Assembly (NCBI GenBank): GCA_021201475.1
Contig: JAJQEV010000049.1
Coordinates: 1-35,887 of the forward strand
Length of the DNA: 35,887 bases
Direction: 5' to 3'
Origin: Clostridiales bacterium
GTDB lineage: Bacteria; Bacillota; Clostridia; Oscillospirales; Oscillospiraceae
In this document: positions 18,160-25,846 of the stretch, one piece after another
Layout: every line of letters begins with the position of its first letter
Position numbering within the stretch: position 1 is the first letter of the stretch
Notes under the pieces: generated by a model
What the model was told of the DNA's origin: nothing
Seen by the model: only the letters and a program-made list of their open reading frames with translations
Databases searched by the model: none
Position numbers and translations under genes: made by a program

Positions 18160-19836
18160 ATGTGGAACGAACCAGAACGGAGCAAGGCGAGCGCCCTTCC
18201 CTCCGGCACCGTCAGGGCGGCGATCTACTGCCGCCTCTCGAAAGACGATGAATTGCAGGGTGAGAGCGCCAGCATTGCCAATCAGCGCAGTATGCTCCAG
18301 GACTACTGCGAAAAGCAGGGATGGGAGGTCATAGCAGTCTATCAGGACGACGGGTTCACGGGTCTGAACATGGATCGCCCTGACTTTCAGAAAATGTTGA
18401 AAGCAGCCGAGGCCAGGATGATAAACCTGATAGTAACGAAAGACCTTAGTCGGTTAAGTCGTAATTATCTGGAAGTTGGCAAGATGATCGAGGAATTCTT
18501 TCCCCGGCACGGCGTCCGCTATATCGCTTTGAATGACGGCATTGATACCATGCTGGATAACAACGATATAGCGCCCTTCAAAAATATCCTCAATGAATTT
18601 TATTCCAGGGACATTTCCAAGAAGGTACACGCCTCTTACTACCTCAAAGCAACGAGGGGTGATTTCACCGGCTGTGTGGCTCCCTTCGGATATGTCAAAG
18701 ACCCGGAGTGCAAAAACCACCTGCTCATTGATGAGGAGACAGCACCCATTGTCCGGCGGATTTTCGATTATGCTCTGGAAGGACGTGGCCCCGGTTATAT
18801 CCGCCGCCGTCTGGAGATGGATGAGATACCCTGCCCCACATGGTGGAACCGGCAGCGAGGCATCCGCAGTCACTTCACCAAATGGGAGCTGGCCGACCCG
18901 GATAACGGAAGGTTTCTCTGGGATGATTCAGTCCTGAAGGATATGCTGATCAATCCCGTTTATATGGGCTGTATGGCGTCCCAGAAGAAGAACTACCGCT
19001 TCAAGATCGGGACGATTGGCGAGAAGAAGCCGGAGGACTGGATCATCGTTGAGGGAACCCATGAAGCCATCGTCACCGCCGAGGAATTCGAGATCGTCCA
19101 GAAGAAGCTCAAGGCCAGACAGCGGCCAAGGGATGACGGCAATTTCAGTCTGTTCGCCGGTCTTATCAAGTGCGGCGAGTGCGGAAAGGCGCTGACCATC
19201 CGTAAGACCAACGCCAAGCAGCCAAAGGACATCTACGCCTGCTGGACGTACAACCGATACGGCAAGCACCACTGCACCCAGCACCGAATCGAGTACGACG
19301 TTCTCTATGACATGGTTCTCTCCAAAATTCAGGAGTGCGCCGCTGCTGCCCTGGCTGACGATGAGGAAGTGCTTGACCAACTGAGCGAATCCTTCCGGTC
19401 TGAGCAGGAAGGCCAGCTACAGGCCATCTCCCGACAAGTAGCCAAGGACACCGAACGGCTTTCCTTGCTGGACAGAATGGTTGTGAAGCTCTATGAGGAC
19501 ATGATCGCCGGGCGCATCTCTGAGGCCAACTTCAATCTGATGATGAAGAAAGCCCAGGATGAACAGGTGGAACTGACCGACAGGGTGAAGCACAACAAGG
19601 AACTGTTGACCGACCAGGACAGGCTGACCCGTGACAACCAGCAATGGCTGGACATGATCCGGGAGTACGCCGACATTCAGGAGCTTGACGCCGAGACCCT
19701 GCAAAAGCTCATCCGGGAGATTACCGTCCATGAGGACATCGACGAGGACGGAACCCGGAATATCACCGCAGAAATTCACTTCAACCTCAAACCCTTACCG
19801 GAGCCGATGGGCGGCTCCGAACCTACAACTGAATAA
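18160..19836 (+). CDS. Large serine recombinase (element integrase)
   Basis: A 558-residue site-specific recombinase that probably integrates and excises the element. The N-terminal resolvase domain has the nucleophile S27 in YCRLSKDD, then 'SIANQRSML', 'DDGFTGLNMDRPDFQKML', and 'TKDLSRLSRNYLEVG'. The recombinase domain ('GYVKDPE', 'IVRRIFDYALEGRGPGYIRRRL') and a zinc ribbon (CGECGKAL, then C and H-H-C downstream) precede a coiled-coil (about 410-500). Length and order are normal. ATG 18160 is preferred, 18145 is possible; neither has a strong ribosome site. The gene lies about 170 bp from a truncated Maff2 gene, so this is the element's right end. Confidence 0.94.
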   Translation: MWNEPERSKASALPSGTVRAAIYCRLSKDDELQGESASIANQRSMLQDYCEKQGWEVIAVYQDDGFTGLNMDRPDFQKMLKAAEARMINLIVTKDLSRLSRNYLEVGKMIEEFFPRHGVRYIALNDGIDTMLDNNDIAPFKNILNEFYSRDISKKVHASYYLKATRGDFTGCVAPFGYVKDPECKNHLLIDEETAPIVRRIFDYALEGRGPGYIRRRLEMDEIPCPTWWNRQRGIRSHFTKWELADPDNGRFLWDDSVLKDMLINPVYMGCMASQKKNYRFKIGTIGEKKPEDWIIVEGTHEAIVTAEEFEIVQKKLKARQRPRDDGNFSLFAGLIKCGECGKALTIRKTNAKQPKDIYACWTYNRYGKHHCTQHRIEYDVLYDMVLSKIQECAAAALADDEEVLDQLSESFRSEQEGQLQAISRQVAKDTERLSLLDRMVVKLYEDMIAGRISEANFNLMMKKAQDEQVELTDRVKHNKELLTDQDRLTRDNQQWLDMIREYADIQELDAETLQKLIREITVHEDIDEDGTRNITAEIHFNLKPLPEPMGGSEPTTE

Positions 19837-19917
19837 GACGCACACGAACAGGCCGGAGAGTAGAAGGACTGGAGTGGTGCCGAAAAGCACACCGCCGCCT
19901 GCCATTTGCTGATGTTA

Positions 19918-20013
19918 CACCTAATTAGGTATGAACCCCGATTTTTCGGAAAAACCGAAAAACCTTGAAAAATCAAGGAAAATTCGAGGTCACTTCCACC
20001 TAAACGGGTATGA
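19918..20013 (+). other. Putative attachment site region (right end of the element)
   Basis: Two 17-bp direct repeats, CACCTAATTAGGTATGA (19918-19934) and CACCTAAACGGGTATGA (19997-20013), match at 14 positions. The first contains a perfect 12-bp palindrome, ACCTAATTAGGT (19919-19930). The second runs into the surviving Maff2 coding sequence. The layout is as expected for attR of the adjacent recombinase, but the crossover point is not proven. Confidence 0.55.
19942..19978. terminator. Two adjacent hairpins, possible bidirectional terminator
   Basis: TTTTTCGG-aaaaa-CCGAAAAA (19942-19962) followed at once by CCTTGA-aaaa-TCAAGG (19963-19978). The first has T/A runs on both sides, so it could end transcripts from either direction. 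They lie between the recombinase and the element end; they may also be part of the attachment site. Confidence 0.5.
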
Positions 20014-20090
20014 CACAGCTCATGGCGGGCGGCGGTGTCGCCCTGATCGGTACGACTCTGGTTCCGCTTCTCTCTGGCCTGTTTGGTTGA
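20010..20090 (+). pseudogene. 3' fragment of a Maff2-family gene
   Basis: From ATG 20010 the frame reads MTQLMAGGGVALIGTTLVPL followed by LSGLFG and a stop. This is the C-terminal membrane segment of Maff2 proteins (about 70 residues, pilin/VirB2-like position at the start of Firmicutes conjugation modules), where 'KQLMAGGG...LVPLLSGLF' is the conserved ending. The first two thirds are missing and replaced by the element end at about 20,007. The downstream order, VirB6-like then PrgI, agrees with the usual Maff2 neighbourhood. I conclude that the serine-recombinase element inserted into this gene; the 5' fragment should lie beyond the left edge of the window. Confidence 0.78.
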
Positions 20091-20109
20091 GCCGCGGAGG
20101 TAATATCCT

Positions 20110-20976
20110 TTGAACAGCATACTCGAACAGATCACTGACTGGATAAAGGAAATGCTGGTCAGTGCGGTCATGAATAATCTGTCGGGGATGTTTGATTCGG
20201 TCAACCAGCAGGTTGGGGATGTTGCGACACAGGTGGGGACGACCCCGGCGAACTTCTCGCCGGGGGTGTTCTCCATGATACAGTCTGTGTCCGAGTCAGT
20301 CATCGTCCCGATTGCGGGCATTTTCCTCACGATTATCGCCTGCTACGAGCTTATTCAGATGATTATCGACCACAACAATCTCGCCAATTTTGAAACCTGG
20401 ATTTTCTTCAAATGGGTTTTCAAGACCTTCGTCGCCGTGATGCTGATTACCAACTGCTTCAATATTACGATGGCAGTCTTTGATGTCGCGCAGAGTGTAG
20501 TCAGTTCCAGCGGAAGCCTGATTACGACAAGCACCGCTGTCAGTGACTCCATGCTGACATCTCTGGAAGATACGGTGTCCGCTATGGAACTTGGGCCGCT
20601 GTTGGGGCTTTATATGCAGACTCTCGTCATCCAGTTCACCATGTCCGCCCTGTCGGTTGTCATTTTCGTGATCGTCTACGGACGCATGGTGGAAATCTAT
20701 CTGATGACAAGCCTTGCCCCGATCCCCTTTGCCACCTTCGGCAACCGGGAACAGAGCCAGATCGGCCAGAATTACCTGCGCTCCCTGATTGCACTGGGCT
20801 TTCAGGGTTTCCTGATTTTGGTCTGTGTGGGCATCTATGCGGTGCTGATCCAGTCCGTTTCCATTTCGAGTGATATTATTTCGTCCCTGTGGGGAATTGT
20901 CGGCTATACCGTGCTTCTGGTGTTTACCCTGTTCAAGACAGGAAGCCTCGCTAAAAGCGTAATGAACGCGCACTGA
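20110..20976 (+). CDS. VirB6/TrbL-like conjugation membrane protein
   Basis: A 288-residue polytopic inner-membrane protein of a type IV secretion system, probably part of the channel. About five to six hydrophobic segments are visible (around 55-80, 95-120, 165-200, 205-225, 235-265 and 265-280), with a family-typical 'YGRMVEIYLMTSLAPIPFATFGN' loop. The start is TTG 20110 behind GGAGG (20096-20100). It follows the Maff2 remnant by 19 bp and precedes PrgI, the standard order in Firmicutes elements. The gene is intact, but its neighbours are broken, so the transfer machinery cannot work from this locus. Confidence 0.9.
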   Translation: MNSILEQITDWIKEMLVSAVMNNLSGMFDSVNQQVGDVATQVGTTPANFSPGVFSMIQSVSESVIVPIAGIFLTIIACYELIQMIIDHNNLANFETWIFFKWVFKTFVAVMLITNCFNITMAVFDVAQSVVSSSGSLITTSTAVSDSMLTSLEDTVSAMELGPLLGLYMQTLVIQFTMSALSVVIFVIVYGRMVEIYLMTSLAPIPFATFGNREQSQIGQNYLRSLIALGFQGFLILVCVGIYAVLIQSVSISSDIISSLWGIVGYTVLLVFTLFKTGSLAKSVMNAH

Positions 20977-20994
20977 CAGAAAGGAGGAAAAATT

Positions 20995-22398
20995 CTGGCT
21001 GCTTATGTATCTGTACCCCGCGACCTGACGCGGGTGAAAAGTAAAATACTGTTCAATCTGACCAAACGGCAGCTTGTATGTTTCGGGGCGGCGGTGCTCA
21101 TCGGAGTGCCGTCGTTTTTCGGTATCAAAAGCCTGGGCAATACAAGCCTGGCCACGATGTGCATGATTGTCATCATCGACTACACTGCTTTTACCATCGT
21201 TGCCAATATGTCGCGGTTCAGTATGCAAGTCCCGACAGATGATCAGATGCTGCAAATGCTGGAGATCAGCGGATATACCGGTGAAGAAATGCGGCAGTAT
21301 GTCCGAGCCGGCATGCCAAGGAAAGCATCCTGCATTTCCGCGACGCATCTTGTGCCGTCAGTCTGCCTGCTGCCACGAGTGCTGGCGGATGCCATGATGG
21401 ATAAAAGTGAATGGCAGGGTTATAAAAAGGGGAAGAAAAAGAAGAATTACACGCCAACGCCCAATCTGTCCATGCAGAAATTGGAGAGCCTTGTCGGGTA
21501 TATGGAGCAAAACGATCTGCTGTATCTCGATGTTCTGGACGGAGAAGCATACACCGAGTTTGTCTGCAATCATGCACGATTCATGTGCAGATTGTCGTGT
21601 ATTCGCAAAGAGATGAAAAGTGTGTCCGATGCGATTGAACGGCGTCAGCGTGATTATTCAAAAGAAGCCATGCGCGAAATGGATCGCCTGATAAGGAAAA
21701 AGCCAAAAGGAAAAACGCAAAGCGGAAAGTCTTTCAACATGAGAGATGCAAAGGCCGCCCCTCTCGCTCCGTTAGCCGTTTCATCTTCCCCTGTACCGGA
21801 TCTGCCATCTTTCCAGGAAATTTCTGCCATGATGCAGCCGCAGGCAAATTATATTTCACTAAACCGGGATACAGACTTAAAAGATTTTTCCGATATTCCA
21901 CCTGAAATAAATGCTATCCTGAAACAGATGGAACAGTTTGATGACGAAGCAGGTGCCATGCAGGAAGAATGTTGGACGATCTCAGACCGGCTGACGGAAG
22001 AAAATTCCTCAGAACGAGCTGAGTATATCTCCGATGAATTCATGCCGGGAATCGCTATGGGAATCTTCCAGGCCATCCGCGAAGGCGATGAAATTTATAA
22101 GATTAAAGTGGGCCGCATTGTCATGGAAGATCTGATGTCCATGTGCGACATGCCGCTTCACACTGGTTTCGATACAGAACTCGGTGATGAGGATGAGTGG
22201 GACTACGGATTTGTCGAATGCAACGGCAGGCTGGCGCTCCCTGTCGTCAAAGACGGGGACTGTCTCTCATTCCCATTGGATGAAAATGTAGAAGCATTTC
22301 GATACACGATTCCTGTGTCTGCCATGATTTCCCGTTATGCAGACCGGCCATTTGAAGCGCCACTCTACATCCGGAAAAAGCCTGATCAGAAAATTTAA
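20995..22398 (+). pseudogene. PrgI 5' part fused to unrelated coding sequence
   Basis: AGGAGG (20982-20987) lies 7 nt before CTG 20995, from which the frame reads (M)AAYVSVPRDLTRVKSK and continues 'FNLTKRQLVCFGAAV', a clear PrgI-family beginning with two membrane segments. After 'ATMCMIVI' (about 21,170) the PrgI match ends abruptly and a different sequence follows for about 400 residues. This has a basic segment 'GYKKGKKKKN', an acidic C-terminal half and no domain I recognise. A PrgI protein is normally about 110-140 residues, so this is a chimera made by insertion or deletion. The downstream part may be a gene lacking its own start. VirB4 and other transfer genes are absent. Confidence 0.65.
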
Positions 22399-23083
22399 AG
22401 AATACGGCTGCTCAGACCGGAAGGCAAGAGACTATGCCGTCATCGTTGCGACACTGAATCAGGTCGATCTGCTGGAAGAAAAAGACTTCCGATTTGCAAC
22501 CGAGTACCCGGAACCGAAAGAAAAGACTGAGAATAAATCTCCGGAAAAAATAACAGATGCCAGACTCCAGCAGGAGATTTCCGCACGCGAAGATGCGGAA
22601 CGCGCACTGCGGCAGGCACAGAAAGAAAATCAGATCAGCCGTCATGAAATCAGCACACTGCAGAGGGAAATCGAGCGCCTGCAAAATCGTCTTGCGGAAA
22701 AAGAACAGGCTGCAGAACGCCTGGAGTCGAAAGAAGGAACCGAAGATGCTGAAAGAGATGTCATACAGTACCCGTACCGCACAAAGTTCCGTGTGGTTCT
22801 CTATGGTGGGGTTGAAGTATTCCACCGGGAGTTTCTGAAACTTCTGCCGGATGTGAGGGTCGTGGAGACCTTAGCGCACATCGACATCAACCCGATCCGG
22901 AATGCCGACATCGTATTCTTGCAGATCAACAAAACAGATCACAGCGGATACTGGACGGTCTGCGATGCCTGCAAAAGCAGCGGCGTACCGTATATCCATC
23001 TGAATTATGCCAGCGCGAAACGGTGCGCCGGAGTGATGGTGGAGGAAATACAGAAAATCGAAGGAGGAAAAAATTATGGCTAA
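22337..23083 (+). CDS. Coiled-coil protein with DUF2325-like C-terminal domain
   Basis: A 248-residue frame. A short basic N-terminus leads to 'FKEYGCSDRKARDYAVIVATLNQVDLL', a long coiled-coil (about 75-140, 'DAERALRQAQKENQISRHEI' type), and a C-terminal alpha/beta domain (about 155-240) with 'RVVLYGGVEVFHREF', 'NADIVFLQI' and 'HSGYWTVCDACKSSGVPYIHLN', which resembles DUF2325. The start is uncertain: ATG 22337 overlaps the preceding frame by 62 nt and has no ribosome site, so the two frames may be pieces of one frameshifted gene. Function unknown; DUF2325 proteins are common near conjugative element integrases. Confidence 0.65.
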   Translation: MQTGHLKRHSTSGKSLIRKFKEYGCSDRKARDYAVIVATLNQVDLLEEKDFRFATEYPEPKEKTENKSPEKITDARLQQEISAREDAERALRQAQKENQISRHEISTLQREIERLQNRLAEKEQAAERLESKEGTEDAERDVIQYPYRTKFRVVLYGGVEVFHREFLKLLPDVRVVETLAHIDINPIRNADIVFLQINKTDHSGYWTVCDACKSSGVPYIHLNYASAKRCAGVMVEEIQKIEGGKNYG

Positions 23084-23423
23084 TGATTACAAAGACAGCA
23101 ACGGAATCAAGAGGGATTATCTGAAACTCTCGCCAGAGAATCAGCATAAAGCATATCAGTACATGAAGAATCTGCTGCGTTTACAGCGAATGGAATCGGC
23201 TATGAAAGAAGAGCTTAAACTGGCGGGCATTCCGGATATTGCCTCCGATGAAATTGAAGATATTGTCTGTAGTTTCTGCCATAAGCCACAGAGCAAGGTA
23301 TTTCGCATGATAGCCGGTCCCGGCCTTTCAGAGCCGGCGTATATCTGTGATGAATGCGTAAAAATTTGTGACGAAGTTTTGGCTGATGAAGTTTCTGCGG
23401 CTAACATTGAAGAAGGTCAATAA
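23076..23423 (+). CDS. Free-standing ClpX-type zinc-binding domain protein
   Basis: A 115-residue protein. The C-terminal 50 residues match the N-terminal zinc-binding domain of the ClpX unfoldase: C65-x2-C68 and C91-x2-C94, with 'HKPQSKVFRMIAGPG' between. In ClpX this domain dimerises and binds substrates and adaptors. Here no AAA+ unfoldase domain follows; instead there is a helical N-terminal extension. It overlaps the DUF2325-like gene by 8 nt and has a strong AAGGAGG site. It might redirect or inhibit host ClpXP, or simply bind a partner; this is inference. It is the last gene before the AT-richer defence cassette. Confidence 0.82.
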   Translation: MANDYKDSNGIKRDYLKLSPENQHKAYQYMKNLLRLQRMESAMKEELKLAGIPDIASDEIEDIVCSFCHKPQSKVFRMIAGPGLSEPAYICDECVKICDEVLADEVSAANIEEGQ

Positions 23424-23509
23424 TCACTCTCGCTTTGTCATGTATATGAAGCTCTTATGAATTAATTGCACACGTTCAGGGTGTTTCCGTCAGTTTTCGA
23501 GTTTTGTGC

Positions 23510-23538
23510 TTGAAAAAATAAGATATTAATGCTATACT
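23510..23538 (+). promoter_or_regulatory. Promoter of the DruA/Dpt-like operon
   Basis: -35 TTGAAA (23510-23515), a 17-bp spacer, TGC-extended -10 TATACT (23533-23538). It is located 42 bp before the small HTH gene and is the only strong promoter seen for the cassette. Confidence 0.75.
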
Positions 23539-23579
23539 AAAGCGATATTTGTGTTATATTATCAACAAGGAGATTTGAT

Positions 23580-23804
23580 ATGAGTTTTTCGGACGAAATA
23601 AAAATGGTACGTATGAAAGCATTTCTTACTCAAACAGCATTTGCTGAGGAAATCCATGTATCTTTTTCAACCGTCAACAGATGGGAGAATGGTAAAGGAA
23701 AGCCTAACCTTACAGCTATGAAGTCAATTAAGGACTTTTGCGAAAATCATGATATTCCGCATGAAAATTTGGAAGTTGAATGGTTTAATAGCCCATCTAA
23801 ATAA
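23580..23804 (+). CDS. Small XRE-family HTH regulator of the defence cassette
   Basis: A 74-residue DNA-binding protein with the helix-turn-helix in 'LTQTAFAEEIHVSFSTVNRWENGKGKPN' and a short C-terminal helix. AAGGAG (23567-23572) gives 7-nt spacing to ATG 23580. It is the first gene behind the cassette promoter, with only 38 bp to the DruA-like gene, so it is probably cotranscribed and probably an autorepressor controlling a costly or toxic system. It has no sensor domain. Its A+T-rich codon use fits the genes downstream and not the ClpX-like gene upstream. Confidence 0.85.
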   Translation: MSFSDEIKMVRMKAFLTQTAFAEEIHVSFSTVNRWENGKGKPNLTAMKSIKDFCENHDIPHENLEVEWFNSPSK

Positions 23805-23842
23805 AAGGTTATATTGATATTAAACAGTGAAAGGGTTAAACC

Positions 23843-25834
23843 ATGGAGCATGCTAGAGAAAGTGATGAACAAATTATTACCTCCGAGTCTTTCACTCCGG
23901 ACTTATCGGGAGAATACGCTGAACGATATAATGCCTTGATAAAGAAACTTGTTGGAGTTTTGCCAGCGAATCGTGTAAGCGCAATTAGGAAAGAAAAAGA
24001 TTCCATAACGGAGCAAGGGGAAAACATTGAACAACTCAAATATAAGGCAGCATTAAGCGTATTGATTGATTTGTCCCAGCAGGGATGGATTTTTAATATC
24101 GAAGAAGATCATCTCGTTCTTAAGATGGAAACAGACAATATCGACGATAAAAAAATGCTGCGCTACAGATTAAGCACTGAACGTAATGCACAGTTTAAAA
24201 CTGATAGTGTTTCAAATTTTATTCATCGAATGGAAAAGGATAAGAAATATCAGAATGAAACAGTATCCATTAAATCACTGATTGGTGATCCGAAGTTTCT
24301 TTTGCAAAAGATAAAAAATAATGAAAGGGTATGTGAACCTTATATTCAGCTTGTTTCGAATGACAGAGATGAATACACCGGATATAAGCTATCAGATATA
24401 TGGCGCTACTTTCGGTACACATGGTCAATCCCGTATAGGACCATGCCTGGCAGAAATTTATATTACATTGTAAGAGACAGATTACAGCCGCATCACCCCG
24501 TCATGGGAATTTTCGCCCTTGGTAATTCAGTGCTAAATCTTACAGTTCGCGATGATGATATAGGCTGGACAGTAGAAGCCATAAAGCAAAATATGGCGAG
24601 ACGAGTTAACACTAGCTATTGTGAGCAGACATTAAGTGAAACTGATGGGAAGACAATAAGGGTCAAGGTAAATAAGCCAACAGAAACTAAGGAAGAATTC
24701 GAGCAAAGGACATCTGAATACGCAGATAAAATCTATCCATTGCTGTTAAAAAACATAGCCAGTGCAATTAATGACCTGTATGTTAAGGATCTAGGATATC
24801 ATCGTCAAACCCGTTATCCTAAACAGGAACAGGTGGATCAACTGATCGCTATGGCTGCAGAATATGCACAGAAATCTATAAACAACAAAAATAATGAGGT
24901 TTCCCCTAATTGGGGGGATGAAGCACAGTCTAATTTGTTTAAGCGCAAAAGAGCATCTGAGTTGGCCAAACTCTTGTCTACAAGGATTACTTTTAATAAG
25001 GCTCAGGGGAATAATAATAAAGAAAAATTACAGTTTTTGCTTTCTAACGAAGAGGGGCGAAAGGCTATTAACACAGCACTGATAGCTAATCGAAAATGTA
25101 AAATAGGCTCTAACATGATGGACATTATTGTATGCGGTTCTATTCCTCCATACAACGAATTACTTGGAGGAAAGCTTATTAGTATGTTAGCATGCTCACC
25201 GACAGTGATTAGCGATTACACCAATCGTTACAGCAATCAGGTAAGTGAGATTGCCTCTCGTATGAAAGGCAAAGAAGTTATTCGAGACAGTCGACTTGTC
25301 TATTTGGGAACCACAAGTCTGTATGCTACCGGAAGTAGCCAATACAACCGTATCAAGGTTCCCATGAGCAACGGAGGTATTATAGAGTTTAGAAAGATGG
25401 GCGTAACCGAAGGATATGGTACAGTTTTCTTTTCAAAGGAAACAACCGATCTTTTTTCCAGAATTCTAGAACTGCAGGATGGCGGTAAAAGGATTAACCA
25501 TGTGTTTGGAGAAGGCACAAGTCCACGTTTTCGCATGATTAGCCGAGGATTGAGTACTATAGGAATCAAGGCTGATGCATTTCTGAGACACTATTCTCCA
25601 AGAATTGTGTATTCGATAAACCTAGCGAAAAATACAAATAATTTTTTGATGGGCTTTGATGATGATGTGGACTACGGTTTTGATATTAATGATGAAAATG
25701 ATATTGAACAGAAAACGCAGGAAATCATTGAGTTTTGGTATACGAGGTGGTTGGAGAAGAGACTCACAACTGTAGATATTGATGAACGGCTTAATGCTTT
25801 TAAGCTTTCGGATATTTTACTGGGGAATATTTAG
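23843..25834 (+). CDS. DUF4338 protein related to Druantia DruA
   Basis: A 663-residue protein. Core motifs of DUF4338 are clear: 'LSDIWRYFRYTW' (183-194), 'PYRTMPGR' (197-204), 'HHPVMGIFALGNSV' (217-230) and 'RDDDIGW' (236-242); then 'LLGGKLISMLACSP' (440-453), 'SEIASRMKG' (468-476) and 'LGTTSLYATGSSQYNR' (488-503). DruA of type I Druantia belongs to this family and has a similar order. The molecular activity of the family is not established to my knowledge. The N-terminal 170 residues look cassette-specific. Starting 38 bp after the HTH gene and followed after 12 bp by a DptF-like ATPase, it is part of a new-looking operon. No DruE helicase is present in the window. Confidence 0.86.
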   Translation: MEHARESDEQIITSESFTPDLSGEYAERYNALIKKLVGVLPANRVSAIRKEKDSITEQGENIEQLKYKAALSVLIDLSQQGWIFNIEEDHLVLKMETDNIDDKKMLRYRLSTERNAQFKTDSVSNFIHRMEKDKKYQNETVSIKSLIGDPKFLLQKIKNNERVCEPYIQLVSNDRDEYTGYKLSDIWRYFRYTWSIPYRTMPGRNLYYIVRDRLQPHHPVMGIFALGNSVLNLTVRDDDIGWTVEAIKQNMARRVNTSYCEQTLSETDGKTIRVKVNKPTETKEEFEQRTSEYADKIYPLLLKNIASAINDLYVKDLGYHRQTRYPKQEQVDQLIAMAAEYAQKSINNKNNEVSPNWGDEAQSNLFKRKRASELAKLLSTRITFNKAQGNNNKEKLQFLLSNEEGRKAINTALIANRKCKIGSNMMDIIVCGSIPPYNELLGGKLISMLACSPTVISDYTNRYSNQVSEIASRMKGKEVIRDSRLVYLGTTSLYATGSSQYNRIKVPMSNGGIIEFRKMGVTEGYGTVFFSKETTDLFSRILELQDGGKRINHVFGEGTSPRFRMISRGLSTIGIKADAFLRHYSPRIVYSINLAKNTNNFLMGFDDDVDYGFDINDENDIEQKTQEIIEFWYTRWLEKRLTTVDIDERLNAFKLSDILLGNI

Positions 25835-25846
25835 GGAGGAATAGCA

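Noticed and set aside
20296-21348. A 350-codon minus-strand open frame
   Set aside because: Antisense to the VirB6-like and PrgI genes, histidine/asparagine-rich without domain structure, and no ribosome site.
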